DNA of 64,000 nucleotides from Anabaena sphaerica FACHB-251 (lineage in GTDB: Bacteria > Cyanobacteriota > Cyanobacteriia > Cyanobacteriales > Nostocaceae), in contig NZ_JACJQU010000003.1 in NCBI RefSeq assembly GCF_014696825.1, positions 62,001 to 126,000 on the forward strand, in the 5' to 3' direction. Positions 24,112 to 35,247 of this stretch are shown here, piece after piece. Position 1 is the stretch's first letter; the number at the start of each line of letters is the position of its first letter. Made by a program: the position numbers and the translations under genes. Below the pieces are notes generated by a model that made no database searches, was not told the origin of the DNA, and saw only the letters and a program-made list of their open reading frames with translations.

Positions 24112-27100
24112 TCACCGATATAGCCAAACACGCAAGAGTGAAAGTAACTGTTCAATATCTACGGGTTTGGTGATGTAATCTGATGCGCCTGCTTCAATAC
24201 ATTTGTCGCGATCGCCTTGCATGGCTTTAGCAGTAAGTGCAATGATCGGCAACGATTTAAATCTGTCCTTTTGGCGGATCAGGCGTGTTGTTTCATAACC
24301 ATCCATTTCTGGCATCATCACATCCATCAAAACAACATCAACATCTTGTGTATCCTCTAATATTCTCATACCTTCACTGCCATTCTCGGCGTATAAAACC
24401 TGCATTTGATAGCGTTCCAACATACTAGTTAGAGCGAAGATATTACGAATATCATCGTCTACAATCAACACCTTCTTGCTCGTGAGGGAGCCGTCTGTTG
24501 AATGCAATTGTTCCAGCAGTTGACGCTTCGGTTCAGGTAAATCTGCCTGAATGCGGTGCAAGACTAATGCTGTTTCATCCAGGAGACGTTCAGGAGTTCG
24601 CACATCTTTGACAATGATTGTCTCGGCTATCCGCTTAAGTTCAGTTTCTTGGGCTAGGGAAATTTCTGTACTGGTATAGACAATAATTGGTAAAGCTTCA
24701 CCATTAGGGTGTTGCTTAAGCTGCTCGATCAGTTCAAAACCGGTCATATCCGGTAGTCCTAAATCGAGGACAAGACAATCAAAAAGCTGAGAACGAACAG
24801 CTGCTAGAGCGGCAGCACCAGTGTCAACAGCCGTGATCGTCACATCGTTGCTGCCAATTAGCTCGATAATGCTGCGGCGCTGATTATCGTCGTCTTCAAC
24901 TACCAGCAAATCTTTCACCCGGCGCTGAACAAAACCTTTAATTTTATTCAATGCCTCAGATACTGTTTCTCTAGTTACGGGTTTCTGCACATATGCGATC
25001 GCTCCTAATTGCAAACTCCGTTGTCGCCCTTCTTCAACTGTCATGATATGTACAGGAATATGACGCGTGTTTGGATCATGTTTCAGGCGATCCAACACCG
25101 TCCATCCATCCATCTCTGACAACCGCACATCCAACAAAATGGCTGAAGGCTGGAATTGCTGTGCTAGGCTTAAGCCAACGCTACCGTTTTGGGCGGCTAT
25201 AACTTTAAATCCTTGCTGCCGCGCTATATCTAGCAAGATGCGCGCAAAGTGAATATCATCCTCGACAACTAGTAGCACATAGTCGTCTTCTTCAAGATTA
25301 GTGCGATCGTCATTCAGAATTGGTGAGGGAGAATAAGCACTCAGGAGTGGCGATTTAGGCTCAGAAATCACTCCTACCGCCGAACTGAATTGCGGCAAAT
25401 AGAAGGTAAAAGTGCTACCTTGATCGGGGCGACTAACAAGTTTAATTTCTCCACCAAAGAGACGGGCAATTTCCCGGCTAATCGACAAGCCTAGTCCCGT
25501 ACCGCCGTATTTACGACTGGTAGTGCCATCCGCTTGCTGGAACGCCTCAAAAATCACCTTTTGTTTATCTGGGGCAATGCCAATACCCGTATCGGTTACT
25601 GAAAAGGCGATCACAATTTGGGAGCGATTTAAAGTTTCCTGATTGAGGCTCCACCCCTGCTTTGCCACCTCAATCCGCAAACTGACTTCTCCATGCTCTG
25701 TAAATTTAAAAGCATTGGAGAGTAGATTTTTCAGCACTTGTTGTAAACGTTTGGCATCGGTATAGATGGTTCTTGGTAATTCCGAAGCCAATTCAATTGA
25801 GAAGGAGATGCCTTTATCCTGAGCTATTTGCCTAAAGGTGCGTTCAATATGGTCGCCCAACTCTGTCAACAACATTTGGGTCATGTTAATTGACATAGTT
25901 CCCGATTCAATTTTCGCCAGATCGAGAATGTCATTGATCAGCGCCAAAAGGTCAGTACCTGCTGAGTAAATTGTGCAGCTATATTCGACTTGCTTGGCGG
26001 TAAGATTGCCCTCAACGTTATCTGCCAACAGCCTAGCCAAAATCAATAAGCTGTTCAGCGGTGTCCGTAGTTCATGGGACATATTAGCGAGAAATTCAGA
26101 CTTGTATTTTGAGGAGAGAGCTAGTTGTTCAGCCTTCTCTTCTAAAGACCGTCTAGCGTGTTCAATTTCTTGATTTTTGCGCTCGACTTCTTTCTTTTGC
26201 AGAGCTAACATATCCGCCTTTTCTTCTAATTCGGCGTTGGTTTGTTGTAACTTGTCTTGCTGACCTTTGAGTAAATCCTCGGATGTTTTCAGTGATTGAG
26301 CTTGTTGTTCTAAACGCTTGTTGGTTTCTCTCAGTTCGCTTTGCTGGGTTTGCAGTTCTTCCGCCAAAGACTGGGATTGCTTGAGCAATTCTTCAGTCCG
26401 CATTGAAGCGGCAATTGTGTTGAGAACAATCGCTATACTTTCAGTGAGTTGATCAAAGAATGTCAGATGGATTTCGCTAAAGCGGCGGAAAGAGGCTAAT
26501 TCAATCACCGCTGTCACCTGTCCTTCAAATAGCACCGGTAACACTACAGCATTCAGTGGGGCTGCTTCTCCTAAACCAGAGGAAATTTTCACATAATCAC
26601 TCGGCACTTCCGTAAGCAAAATGCGTTCTCTTTCTAAAGCGCATTGTCCTACCAAGCCTTCACCTAAATGAAAGCGGTTAGCCAGATGTTTGCGTTCGCG
26701 ATAAGCGTAGCTACTTAGCAGTTTGAGATATACCGAATTTTCCCCACTGTCCATCAAATAGAATACGCCTTGTTGCGCTCCTACCAGCGGTGCTAATTCC
26801 GAAAGAATTAGTTTCGATACAGTTTCCAAGTCTCGCTGACCTTGCAGCATCCGCGTAAACTTGGCTAAGTTCGTTTTTAACCAGTCTTGTTCTGTATTTT
26901 TCTGCGTTGTTTCCCGCAGGTTGGCGATCATCTGGTTGATGTTGTCTTTGAGGATTGCTACTTCCCCTAGTGCCTCAACCGCAATTGAGCGAGTTAAATC
27001 ACCCTTAGTCACAGCTGTTGCCACTTCAGCGATCGCTCTTAACTGAGTTGTCAGGGTGGCCGCGAGTTCGTTCACGTTGTCGGTCAAATCTTTCCAAGTC

Positions 27101-30100
27101 CCAGCCGCACCAGGTACTTTAGCTTGTCCGCCTAACTTACCTTCAATACCCACTTCCCGCGCCACTGTGGTGACTTGATTGGCAAAGGTTGCTAGGGTAT
27201 CAATCATCTCGTTGATTGTTTCTGCCAAGGTTTCAATTTCTCCCTTGGCATCCAGCATCAATTTCCGCTTCAAGTCCCCATTAGCAACCGCTGTCACAAC
27301 TCTAGCAATACCGCGCACTTGTGCCGTCAAGTTCCCCGCCATCGAGTTCACATTGTCGGTCAAATCTTTCCAAGTACCTGCTACGCCTTGCACCTGTGCT
27401 TGACCGCCCAATTTCCCCTCTGTACCCACTTCTCTCGCCACCCTCGTGACTTCTGATGCAAAAGAACTCAGTTGATCCACCATTGTGTTGATGGTATTTT
27501 TCAAGTCGAGAATTTCACCTTTAACGTCTACGGTGATTTTCTTAGAAAGGTCGCCATTCGCCACCGCTTTGGTAACTTCGGCAATATTCCGCACCTGTGC
27601 CGTCAAATTCCCCGCCATCGAGTTCACATTGTCGGTCAAATCTTTCCAAGTGCCTGCCACTCCCCTGACATAAGCTTGCACACCCAATTTACCTTCAGTT
27701 CCCACTTCCCGCGCTACCCGCGTTACTTCCGATGCAAAGGAGTTGAGTTGATCGACCATTGTGTTAATGGTATTTTTTAACTCTAGAATTTCGCCTTTAA
27801 CGTCTACGGTAATTTTCTTGGAAAGGTCGCCGTTAGCTACTGCTGTCGTTACCTCTGCAATATTCCGCACTTGTGCCGTCAAGCTTCCCGCCATGAAATT
27901 CACGCTGTCGGTCAAGTCTTTCCAAGTCCCAGCCACCCCCTTAACTTCCGCTTGTACTCCCAGCTTCCCTTCGGTTCCTACTTCCCGTGCCACCCGCGTT
28001 ACTTCCGATGCAAAGGAATTAAGTTGATCCACCATTGTGTTGACGGTGTTCTTCAACTCTAAAATTTCGCCTTTCACGTCCACTGAGATTTTTTTGGAGA
28101 GGTCGCCATTCGCTACTGCTGTGGTGACTGCGGCAATATTCCGTACTTGTGCCGTCAAACTTCCTGCCATGAAATTCACGCTGTCGGTCAAGTCTTTCCA
28201 AGTCCCAGCAACGCCTCTCACATCAGCTTGCACGCCTAATTTACCTTCACTTCCCACTTCCCTAGCAACCCGCGTTACTTCTGATGCAAAGGAACTGAGT
28301 TGATCCACCATGATATTAATGGTATTCTTCAACTCTAAAATTTCGCCTTTGACAGCCACAGTGATTTTTTTGGAAAGATCACCACTAGCGATCGCAGTGG
28401 CAACTTCGGCAATGTTTCGCACCTGTCCGGTAAGATTACCCGCCATCAAGTTCACGTTATCGGTCAAGTCCTTCCAAGTACCTGCTACCCCTTGGACATC
28501 TGCTTGCACACCCAATTTTCCTTCGGTTCCCACTTCCCTCGCCACCCTTGTCACTTCCGATGCAAAGGAATTAAGTTGATCCACCATTGTGTTGATGGTG
28601 TTTTTGAGTTCCAGAATTTCGCCTTTGACATCGACGGTGATTTTCTTGGAAAGGTCGCCAGTTGCCACAGCTGTCGTCACTTCGGCAATATTTCGCACTT
28701 GTGCCGTTAAGCTTCCCGCCATGAAATTCACGCTGTCGGTCAAGTCTTTCCAAGTACCCGCCACACCCTTGACATCGGCTTGTACACCCAGCTTTCCTTC
28801 ACTTCCTACTTCCCTAGCAACCCGCGTTACTTCCGATGCAAAGGAATTAAGTTGATCCACCATTGTGTTGATGGTGTTTTTGAGTTCCAGAATTTCGCCT
28901 TTGACATCAACAGTAATTTTCTTGGAAAGGTCGCCAGTTGCCACAGCTGTCGTCACTTCGGCAATATTCCGCACTTGTGCCGTTAAGCTTCCCGCCATGA
29001 AATTCACGCTGTCGGTCAAATCTTTCCAAGTCCCAGCAACGCCTTTAACATCAGCTTGTACGCCTAATTTACCTTCACTTCCCACTTCCCGCGCCACCCG
29101 CGTTACTTCCGATGCAAAGGAACTGAGTTGATCCACCATGATATTAATGGTATTTTTCAACTCGAAAATTTCGCCTTTAACATCAACGGTGATTTTTTTG
29201 GAAAGGTCGCCATTAGCGATCGCTGTGGCAACTTCAGCGATGTTTCGCACCTGTCCGGTAAGATTACCTGCCATCAAGTTCACGTTGTCCGTCAAGTCTT
29301 TCCAGGTTCCCGCTACCCCCCGGACTTCTGCTTGCACACCCAGTTTTCCTTCTGTTCCCACTTCCCTAGCAACTCTTGTCACTTCCGATGCAAAGGAATT
29401 AAGTTGATCCACCATTGTGTTGATGGTATTTTTTAACTCCAGAATTTCACCTTTAACATCGACAGTGATTTTTTTGGAAAGGTCGCCGTTTGCTACCGCT
29501 GTCGTTACTTCGGCAATATTTCGCACTTGTGCCGTCAAGCTTCCCGCCATGAAATTCACGCTATCTGTCAAGTCTTTCCAGGTTCCCGCTACCCCCCGGA
29601 CTTCGGCTTGACCACCTAACTTTCCTCCTGCACCCACTTCCCTAGCAACCCTTGTCACTTCCGATGCAAAGGAATTAAGTTGATCTACCATGATGTTGAC
29701 GGTATTTTTCAACTCCAGAATTTCGCCTTTGACATCAACAGTGATTTTTTTGGAAAGATCACCATTAGCTACTGCTGTCGTTACTTCCGCAATATTACGG
29801 ACTTGGGCAGTAAGATTACCTGCCATCAAGTTCACGTTGTCGGTCAAGTCCTTCCACGTACCAGCCACTCCCTTGACTTCGGCTTGCACACCCAGTTTGC
29901 CTTCAGTTCCCACTTCCCTAGCCACCCGTGTCACTTCCGATGCAAAGGAGTTAAGCTGATCTACCATCGTGTTGACGGTGTTTTTGAGTTCGAGAATTTC
30001 ACCTTTAACATTGACTGTAATTTTTTTGGAAAGATCACCATTAGCGATCGCAGTGGCAACTTCGGCAATGTTTCGCACCTGTCCGGTAAGATTACCTGCC

Positions 30101-30687
30101 ATTAAGTTCACATTATCGGTCAAGTCTTTCCACGTACCAGCCACTCCCTTGACTTCGGCTTGCACACCCAATTTCCCTTCAGTTCCCACTTCCCTCGCTA
30201 CCCGCGTGACTTCCGATGCAAAAGAACCAAGGCGATCTACCATTGTGTTGACGATATTGGCAGTTTGGAGAAACTCTCCCTGGAGGGGTCTGCCATCAAT
30301 TTCTGTAGCGATCGTTTGGGATAAATCGCCATTGGCTACAGCCCTGATCACACGAGTAGTTTCGGCAGTCGGTTGGACTAAATCTGTAATTAGAGTATTG
30401 ACAGAAGTCACACAATCTGACCAAGAACCGCGTACATTTCCTAAAGAGGCGCGTTCGGTAATCTTACCTTCTTTGCCAACAATATTGCCGATGCGCTGTA
30501 GCTCTGTAGCTATGCGCTCATTCTGGTCAATAATATCGTTGAGCGTATCGGCTATTTTCCCCGCAATGCCAGTTTGGTCTATGGGCAGCCGAACAGAAAA
30601 GTCACCTTTTTTAACAGCATTGAGTATTATCAGTAGCTGTTTTAAATCTAGATTGTCGCTATCTTCAGTTAATTGTTCGGTTGCCAT
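24112..30687 (-). CDS. Giant hybrid histidine kinase with twelve tandem HAMP-type units
   Basis: A 2191-residue soluble kinase without membrane spans. Residues 1-150 hold two divergent HAMP domains. Residues of about 154-1258 are twelve tandem units of 92 residues, each with [20 protein letters not shown] and [11 protein letters not shown] motifs; the last two are more divergent. Then come a GAF domain (about 1290-1425), a coiled coil (about 1430-1525), HisKA with His1538 in [17 protein letters not shown], a HATPase ([30 protein letters not shown]), and three receivers (about 1802-1920, 1927-2045 and 2066-2188; the last ends [16 protein letters not shown]). Poly-HAMP kinases of this architecture relate to the Nik1/group III osmosensing kinases of fungi. 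The stimulus is unknown. It is convergent with the membrane kinase at 22475. Confidence 0.94.
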   Translation of the reverse strand: MATEQLTEDSDNLDLKQLLIILNAVKKGDFSVRLPIDQTGIAGKIADTLNDIIDQNERIATELQRIGNIVGKEGKITERASLGNVRGSWSDCVTSVNTLITDLVQPTAETTRVIRAVANGDLSQTIATEIDGRPLQGEFLQTANIVNTMVDRLGSFASEVTRVAREVGTEGKLGVQAEVKGVAGTWKDLTDNVNLMAGNLTGQVRNIAEVATAIANGDLSKKITVNVKGEILELKNTVNTMVDQLNSFASEVTRVAREVGTEGKLGVQAEVKGVAGTWKDLTDNVNLMAGNLTAQVRNIAEVTTAVANGDLSKKITVDVKGEILELKNTVNIMVDQLNSFASEVTRVAREVGAGGKLGGQAEVRGVAGTWKDLTDSVNFMAGSLTAQVRNIAEVTTAVANGDLSKKITVDVKGEILELKNTINTMVDQLNSFASEVTRVAREVGTEGKLGVQAEVRGVAGTWKDLTDNVNLMAGNLTGQVRNIAEVATAIANGDLSKKITVDVKGEIFELKNTINIMVDQLSSFASEVTRVAREVGSEGKLGVQADVKGVAGTWKDLTDSVNFMAGSLTAQVRNIAEVTTAVATGDLSKKITVDVKGEILELKNTINTMVDQLNSFASEVTRVAREVGSEGKLGVQADVKGVAGTWKDLTDSVNFMAGSLTAQVRNIAEVTTAVATGDLSKKITVDVKGEILELKNTINTMVDQLNSFASEVTRVAREVGTEGKLGVQADVQGVAGTWKDLTDNVNLMAGNLTGQVRNIAEVATAIASGDLSKKITVAVKGEILELKNTINIMVDQLSSFASEVTRVAREVGSEGKLGVQADVRGVAGTWKDLTDSVNFMAGSLTAQVRNIAAVTTAVANGDLSKKISVDVKGEILELKNTVNTMVDQLNSFASEVTRVAREVGTEGKLGVQAEVKGVAGTWKDLTDSVNFMAGSLTAQVRNIAEVTTAVANGDLSKKITVDVKGEILELKNTINTMVDQLNSFASEVTRVAREVGTEGKLGVQAYVRGVAGTWKDLTDNVNSMAGNLTAQVRNIAEVTKAVANGDLSKKITVDVKGEILDLKNTINTMVDQLSSFASEVTRVAREVGTEGKLGGQAQVQGVAGTWKDLTDNVNSMAGNLTAQVRGIARVVTAVANGDLKRKLMLDAKGEIETLAETINEMIDTLATFANQVTTVAREVGIEGKLGGQAKVPGAAGTWKDLTDNVNELAATLTTQLRAIAEVATAVTKGDLTRSIAVEALGEVAILKDNINQMIANLRETTQKNTEQDWLKTNLAKFTRMLQGQRDLETVSKLILSELAPLVGAQQGVFYLMDSGENSVYLKLLSSYAYRERKHLANRFHLGEGLVGQCALERERILLTEVPSDYVKISSGLGEAAPLNAVVLPVLFEGQVTAVIELASFRRFSEIHLTFFDQLTESIAIVLNTIAASMRTEELLKQSQSLAEELQTQQSELRETNKRLEQQAQSLKTSEDLLKGQQDKLQQTNAELEEKADMLALQKKEVERKNQEIEHARRSLEEKAEQLALSSKYKSEFLANMSHELRTPLNSLLILARLLADNVEGNLTAKQVEYSCTIYSAGTDLLALINDILDLAKIESGTMSINMTQMLLTELGDHIERTFRQIAQDKGISFSIELASELPRTIYTDAKRLQQVLKNLLSNAFKFTEHGEVSLRIEVAKQGWSLNQETLNRSQIVIAFSVTDTGIGIAPDKQKVIFEAFQQADGTTSRKYGGTGLGLSISREIARLFGGEIKLVSRPDQGSTFTFYLPQFSSAVGVISEPKSPLLSAYSPSPILNDDRTNLEEDDYVLLVVEDDIHFARILLDIARQQGFKVIAAQNGSVGLSLAQQFQPSAILLDVRLSEMDGWTVLDRLKHDPNTRHIPVHIMTVEEGRQRSLQLGAIAYVQKPVTRETVSEALNKIKGFVQRRVKDLLVVEDDDNQRRSIIELIGSNDVTITAVDTGAAALAAVRSQLFDCLVLDLGLPDMTGFELIEQLKQHPNGEALPIIVYTSTEISLAQETELKRIAETIIVKDVRTPERLLDETALVLHRIQADLPEPKRQLLEQLHSTDGSLTSKKVLIVDDDIRNIFALTSMLERYQMQVLYAENGSEGMRILEDTQDVDVVLMDVMMPEMDGYETTRLIRQKDRFKSLPIIALTAKAMQGDRDKCIEAGASDYITKPVDIEQLLSLLRVWLYR
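26920..30230 (-). repeat. Twelve 276-bp direct repeats encoding the HAMP units
   Basis: The coding sequence repeats with a strict 276-bp period (92 codons). Similarity between units is very high at the DNA level: the fifth and sixth units are identical in protein and differ by only a few bases. Units alternate between types containing [11 protein letters not shown] and [11 protein letters not shown]. The regular period also creates mirror-like open frames on the opposite strand, which are not genes. Confidence 0.93.
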
Positions 30688-30879
30688 AGTCTAATCCTTA
30701 AGAAATTTTTTGATGTTTTCTACACTCTGTACCTGAAGAAGGGGTACTTTCAGCAGTTGGGGGGAAAGAGTTATTCAGGTATCCAAGACCAACCAAAGGG
30801 ATTAAGAACAAATTTTTCGTGCATAATAGTCCCCAAATATCTAACATTTCTCTGATATTAAGCACTATTGAACATTATT

Positions 30880-32310
30880 CTAGTTTTTCTCAGGCAGATT
30901 TCTCGGTGGAACTAAGCGTCCTCGGTAAAATCGCCGTTCTAACCTACCCAAACCAAACCAAATCCCAGCACCGCTGATCACAACTAATGTAAGAAGACTA
31001 ATAGTGAAAATATCCTTCTGATCATAAATAAACATCAGCAAGGGAAGCAACGCCCAAACCAACACAGTCAGCGCAGCAACTCCCACTCGTAACCGTTGCA
31101 AATTAGCCAGCGCAGTCCGGCAATTAGCACATTTTTCTGTGTGGGCGTGGTATCTGTCTAATAAATCTTCCTTCGATAATGGCGGTGATAAAGTCTTGCC
31201 CAAAAAAGGATCAACACTATATTGATTCACCCAAGAACGCAACTGAAAGACAAACATATCTGCCTTAGTTGGCAAATAAAACGCCTTAGTAAAATTGCTA
31301 CTACCACCACTTTTTTGTAAATACCGTTCTTGATGGTGCAAGAAAATTTGGTCATCTTCTAAAACGCTATTTTGTCCAAGATGTGAATACCAGCGCGGAG
31401 TCAACTGCAAAAACAGTCCTGGTATTTTGGAAGAGAACTTGAAAGGAAAAATCGCAAATAATCGACATTCTCCCTTGCGTATAGGAGTGGCATAAACCAC
31501 CGTTAAAGTCCTACCAAACTGTTTAGAAGTCAAGTCATGCCACATTAAACCAGGGGCAATAAAAGTAGTATATTGTTTTCCTAAAGTACCTTTGCGGGGT
31601 CCTTGTTCCCAAACTCCTTTAAATCCCCATTTTCCAGATTCTACAACTTCCAATTCCACAGGAGATACATTCGCTCGGTTGCCGACGGTACGGTGATGGG
31701 TGTAAGGAATGTGACTGGAATCAAGGACGTTTTCCATCAACGTCAAAGCATCATAGGGGATATCTCGAAAAGTATTCAGGCAAATCCAGCCGTCCGGTTC
31801 TTCGTCTAAAATGTCAACAATGGGAACCTTGGTTTTAGCTGCATTTTCCGCAGTACCAGGATAAACAAACAACATTCCTTGGCGAACTGTGGTCGGGAAT
31901 GAAGCCACACAAGCACGTTGAGAAACTTCCGCTTTTCCTCCTTCAACCTGCTGGGGAATAATTGAACATTTTCCCGTTCCTGAAAAAGCCCAACCATGAT
32001 AAGGACATTCTAACAATCCATCTTCGTTAATTCTGCCTTCCGATAGTGGCGCTAACCGATGGGGGCATTGGTCTAAAAATGCTCGCCACATCTGCTGTTT
32101 ATTATCCCACCACAAAACAAGATCCCGTTCTAGCAAAGTGAAGCGAGTCGGCTGGGATTTGTCTAAATCTTCTACATAATGGACAGGATACCAAACCTCT
32201 TGCCAATCAAAGCGTTCTGGGTCGAGTCCACCAGCGGGGAGTGCTTCTGTTGTTATGGTTGGAGATGGGACTTGAGGAGATGCCTCTGACTGGATAATGC
32301 TGTTGGACAT
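30880..32310 (-). CDS. Rieske oxygenase of the pheophorbide a oxygenase (PaO/Lls1) family
   Basis: A 476-residue membrane-associated non-haem iron oxygenase. The Rieske [2Fe-2S] motif is complete: CPHRLAPLSEGR with CPYHGWAF after 15 residues. The mononuclear iron region includes VLDSSHIPYTHH. The C-terminal part has the CxxC motif EKCANCRTAL, found in PaO-type and related chloroplast oxygenases, and two hydrophobic helices (about 410-430 and 435-455). Plant PaO opens the pheophorbide ring during chlorophyll breakdown. The cyanobacterial substrate is not known for this protein. It is divergent from a PAP/fibrillin gene, another photosynthesis-linked family. Confidence 0.88.
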   Translation of the reverse strand: MSNSIIQSEASPQVPSPTITTEALPAGGLDPERFDWQEVWYPVHYVEDLDKSQPTRFTLLERDLVLWWDNKQQMWRAFLDQCPHRLAPLSEGRINEDGLLECPYHGWAFSGTGKCSIIPQQVEGGKAEVSQRACVASFPTTVRQGMLFVYPGTAENAAKTKVPIVDILDEEPDGWICLNTFRDIPYDALTLMENVLDSSHIPYTHHRTVGNRANVSPVELEVVESGKWGFKGVWEQGPRKGTLGKQYTTFIAPGLMWHDLTSKQFGRTLTVVYATPIRKGECRLFAIFPFKFSSKIPGLFLQLTPRWYSHLGQNSVLEDDQIFLHHQERYLQKSGGSSNFTKAFYLPTKADMFVFQLRSWVNQYSVDPFLGKTLSPPLSKEDLLDRYHAHTEKCANCRTALANLQRLRVGVAALTVLVWALLPLLMFIYDQKDIFTISLLTLVVISGAGIWFGLGRLERRFYRGRLVPPRNLPEKN

Positions 32311-32444
32311 GGTGGAATCAACAATGATTTTGATTTTTTATCCACAACTAAAGTAACAATTTTTTAATCATCCTGGCAGGTAGATTTCAAAACTCAGCCG
32401 TTTGTCTAAAGTTGCATCAGTTAAAGCTAAAACATTTTAATACT

Positions 32445-33197
32445 ATGGTAGTAGATACAGGAAAATGTGCAGCAGCTAAAGCAGCTTTGCGTCAAGCCCT
32501 GGCTGCTTGCGGTGGCAATACCAAGGACAAAAATGTAATTGCAGCAATTGAAAATCTCCAATCTCTCAACCCAACGACAGCACCAGCCCACAGTGGGAGT
32601 TTAATGGATAGTGAATGGTTGTTGATCAGTGCGCCGAATTTTCCTCAAGGTGAAAAACTTGCAGATGGCAGATATGCCTATACCTTGGGTCGTCTGGCTT
32701 TTAATATGTTTCAACCAACAAAACTAAAAGTTGTGATTGACCGCGTTTTTCAACCTGTGTTTCCATTAGGAAATGGAGAACTGCGAACTCATGATATTGT
32801 TGTTGAATTTACGACTATTGATGAATCTGTTCCTCAAATATCTGGGATTGTTCGCAACCAAGGAATTTGTCAATCTGTAAGTGATACGGTGCTGCAAGTG
32901 CAATTTACGGGAGGAATTTTAAAACCGCAATCTCCAACCAAAATGGAGGAGTGGAGGGTGGTTTTCGGTGAGCAAGGTAAGCCGGAAAAAAGAAGTTGGC
33001 AAGATATTTTGATGTCTGGTTTTTTGAGGTTGATGTTTGGTTTAGTTCCTCCGCAAACTATGAACCCTCAAACTGGAGAAATTTCGTTTATGATGAATCG
33101 TTCTCCCAAAGGACGTTTGGAAATCCTTTATCTAGATGAGGAATTGCGGATTACTCGTGGAGAAAAGGGAACTGTTTTAGTTTGTGAGCGACCATGA
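32445..33197 (+). CDS. PAP/fibrillin family protein
   Basis: A 250-residue plastid-lipid-associated (fibrillin) protein, expected to bind lipids or prenylquinones at thylakoids or plastoglobule-like bodies. Recognisable parts are the N-terminal helix AKAALRQALAACGGNTKDKN, SLMDSEWLLISAPNFPQGEK, GRLAFNMFQP, and the C-terminal LEILYLDEELRITRGEKGTV. The frame extends upstream to a TTG at 32412, but I chose the ATG at 32445 because the protein then begins MVVDTGKCAAAK without an odd extension. It shares a 134-bp intergenic region with the divergent Rieske oxygenase gene, which suggests joint control by light or stress. Confidence 0.82.
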   Translation: MVVDTGKCAAAKAALRQALAACGGNTKDKNVIAAIENLQSLNPTTAPAHSGSLMDSEWLLISAPNFPQGEKLADGRYAYTLGRLAFNMFQPTKLKVVIDRVFQPVFPLGNGELRTHDIVVEFTTIDESVPQISGIVRNQGICQSVSDTVLQVQFTGGILKPQSPTKMEEWRVVFGEQGKPEKRSWQDILMSGFLRLMFGLVPPQTMNPQTGEISFMMNRSPKGRLEILYLDEELRITRGEKGTVLVCERP

Positions 33198-33569
33198 GTG
33201 TCAACTTAAGCTCAAATCGTTGTCCCACAGCCGTTTTACCCCACCCTTTAGTCCCCTCTCTAGCCCTTCCCCGCAAGAGGGTCTACTGTGTATACACCTC
33301 TTGGTTTGATTTCTCTACATTGTAAAAGATACCAAATGGGTTCTATAAATTTCAATAAGTCGGCTCGAAAAAACCAAGGTATGTAACAAAATGTAAAATT
33401 CCTGAAAGTCTCTTGCCTCTTGCCTTGCCATAACGACAATTTTCAACGCCTACCTACTTATCTAAGTACTAATATATGATAGCTGTAGCCCTAGATTTTT
33501 TACATATTAATTAATTTAGAGCTATTAATCAAACTGAACTGATAAAAGTTAACTTAAAATCAGTAAATC
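33198..33569. other. Gene-free stretch between the fibrillin gene and the MITE
   Basis: No coding frame is seen. It contains a CTCTTGCCTCTTGCCTTGCC tract (33412-33431), related to the intergenic repeats seen elsewhere, and AT-rich DNA. Confidence 0.5.
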
Positions 33570-33692
33570 AGGACTTACGCAACTGGGATATGAGTAGGGT
33601 GCGTCAGACTGCATAAATCCTGTCAATAAACAGATCTGTGACATCTGACGCACCCTGCCAGAGATGTTTGATGTCACACTTGCGTAAGTCCT
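33570..33692. mobile_element. MITE-like element, 13-bp perfect terminal inverted repeats
   Basis: The ends AGGACTTACGCAA (33570-33582) and TTGCGTAAGTCCT (33680-33692) are perfect reverse complements. An inner inverted pair, AGGGTGCGTCAGA and TCTGACGCACCCT, makes the 123-bp element a nested palindrome. It has no coding capacity, as expected for a non-autonomous element moved by a transposase elsewhere. No clear target duplication is seen. It sits 32 bp before dnaE-C and may influence its promoter. Confidence 0.85.
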
Positions 33693-33724
33693 ATAAATAA
33701 ACAAATTTTGAAAAGTTAAGTAAT

Positions 33725-35080
33725 ATGGTTAAAATAATTTCACGTCAATACTTAGGTCAAGCCAATGTTTATGATCTTGGGGTTGAACAAGACCATAATT
33801 TTGCGATTAAAAATGGTTTAATTGCCTCTAATTGTTTCAATAAATCCCATTCTACTGCCTACGGTTATGTCACTTATCAAACGGCATATTTAAAAGCCAA
33901 TTATCCATTAGAATATATGGCGGCGCTGTTAACAGCTAACAGTGGTGACACAGACAAAGTGCAGAAATATCTGAACAACTGCACAACTATGGGGATTGAA
34001 ATTGATCCACCAGATATTAATCGTTCAGGGTTAGATTTTACCCCAGCAGAAGACAAAATTTTATTTGGATTTTCGGCGGTGCGAAATGTGGGACAAAATG
34101 CGATCGCTGGGATTTTAGAAGCGAGAGAAGAGGGAGGAGAATTTAAATCCCTGGGTGATTTTTGCGATCGCATTGATTTACGTGCTGTTAACCGTCGGAC
34201 TTTAGAATCACTAATTCAATGTGGAGCATTTGACAAAATTGAACCCAACCGCCAACAATTAATTAGAGATTTAGAATTAGTCTATGATTGGGCGCAATCC
34301 CGCGCTAAAGATAGAGCTAGTGGACAGGGAAATCTCTTTGATTTCATGGGTGGTGGACTTACAAGTAATAATCAACAACCAGCTAAAAATGCTTTTGAAT
34401 CTGCTCCCAAAGCTGAAGCAACTTTAGATTTTCCCCCCCAGGAAAAGTTGCGGATGGAAAAAGAATTATTAGGCTTTTATGTATCTGCACACCCACTGAA
34501 AAATATTAAACAATCATCATCTCTTCTTGCTCCCATTAACTTAGCACAGTTAGGAGAACAGAAAGATAATACCATGCTTTGTGCAGTTGTGATGCTGAAT
34601 AACGTCAAAAAAGTGGTGACTAAAAAAGGTGATCCAATGGCAATTTTGCAAATAGAAGATTTAACAGCAGCATTAGAAGCAATTGTCTTTCCTAAAAATT
34701 ATGAAAGAGTTAGTTCACTATTACAAGTTGATGCTAGATTAATCATTTGGGGAAAAGTAGACAAACGGGATGATCAAACTCAATTTATCGTTGAAGATGC
34801 AGAACAAGTTGAAAAAGTCCAGATGGTAGTAGTGGAATTAAATCCACAGGAAGCTGGTACTATCGATGTACAACATCGCCTCAGATCAATTTTGAAGGAA
34901 CAATCAGGAGATAAAGATAAAGCCAAAGTCCCAGTAATTGGTATTGTACAAGCCGGAAACTCTCGTCAACTCGTGCGTTTTGGCAAGCAATTTTGGGTAC
35001 AAGATTCTTTTTCAGCTGTGCAGTCTCTAAAAAATGCTCGATTCCCTGCTCATGTCAAACAACTGACGGATAATTCGTAA
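33725..35080 (+). CDS. dnaE: DNA polymerase III alpha subunit, C-terminal part, with split-intein IntC
   Basis: The C-terminal half of the naturally split DnaE of cyanobacteria. Residues 1-36 are the IntC half of the DnaE intein: it contains NVYDLGVEQDHNFAIKNG and ends GLIASN, with the final Asn that cyclises and Cys+1 of the extein (CFNKSHSTAYGYVTYQTAYL). The remaining 415 residues are the DnaE C-terminal segment, including the OB-fold region. Protein trans-splicing with the DnaE-N/IntN product, encoded elsewhere, makes the full replicative polymerase. As in other DnaE inteins, the penultimate residue is Ser rather than His. The first ATG at 33725 gives the standard IntC start. No splicing residue is lost. 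Confidence 0.97.
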   Translation: MVKIISRQYLGQANVYDLGVEQDHNFAIKNGLIASNCFNKSHSTAYGYVTYQTAYLKANYPLEYMAALLTANSGDTDKVQKYLNNCTTMGIEIDPPDINRSGLDFTPAEDKILFGFSAVRNVGQNAIAGILEAREEGGEFKSLGDFCDRIDLRAVNRRTLESLIQCGAFDKIEPNRQQLIRDLELVYDWAQSRAKDRASGQGNLFDFMGGGLTSNNQQPAKNAFESAPKAEATLDFPPQEKLRMEKELLGFYVSAHPLKNIKQSSSLLAPINLAQLGEQKDNTMLCAVVMLNNVKKVVTKKGDPMAILQIEDLTAALEAIVFPKNYERVSSLLQVDARLIIWGKVDKRDDQTQFIVEDAEQVEKVQMVVVELNPQEAGTIDVQHRLRSILKEQSGDKDKAKVPVIGIVQAGNSRQLVRFGKQFWVQDSFSAVQSLKNARFPAHVKQLTDNS

Positions 35081-35113
35081 TTAAGTCAGGAGTTAGAATA
35101 TTTGTTAGTTATT

Positions 35114-35220
35114 CTCGTTCCCATACTCTGTATGGGAATGAATTCTAGAAGGCTCTGCCTTTAGTGAAACCACACACTCTGTCTCTGTCATGGCATTCCC
35201 AGTCAGCGACTGGGAACGAG
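35114..35220. repeat. Composite palindromic element CTCGTTCCCA...TGGGAACGAG
   Basis: The ends are CTCGTTCCCA and TGGGAACGAG. Inside are two hairpins, TTCCCATA-CTCTG-TATGGGAA and TTCCCAGTC-AGC-GACTGGGAA, and a GGCTCTGCCT piece. The layout is the same as that of the element at 5357-5461, so these are two copies of one dispersed family. It follows dnaE-C and may end its transcript. Confidence 0.8.
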
Positions 35221-35247
35221 ATAACGCACAAAAGAGGTAAATATAAA

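Noticed and set aside
23854-24155. Frames through the GGGGAGCA array
   Set aside because: They consist of simple repeats (LLPCSPAPLLP-like) and are artefacts of the tandem array.
26920-30230. Regular repeats resembling a CRISPR array
   Set aside because: The period is 276 bp with coding sequence throughout and no unique spacers; it is a protein repeat.
27179-30694. Ladder of open frames on the plus strand opposite the HAMP-repeat kinase
   Set aside because: They repeat with the same 276-bp period and are antisense shadows of the repetitive coding sequence; none has an independent start context or family resemblance.
35164-35247. Upstream extension of the DUF6464-type gene
   Set aside because: The extra 28 codons are read from a palindromic repeat, and a good ribosome-binding site precedes the ATG at 35248.
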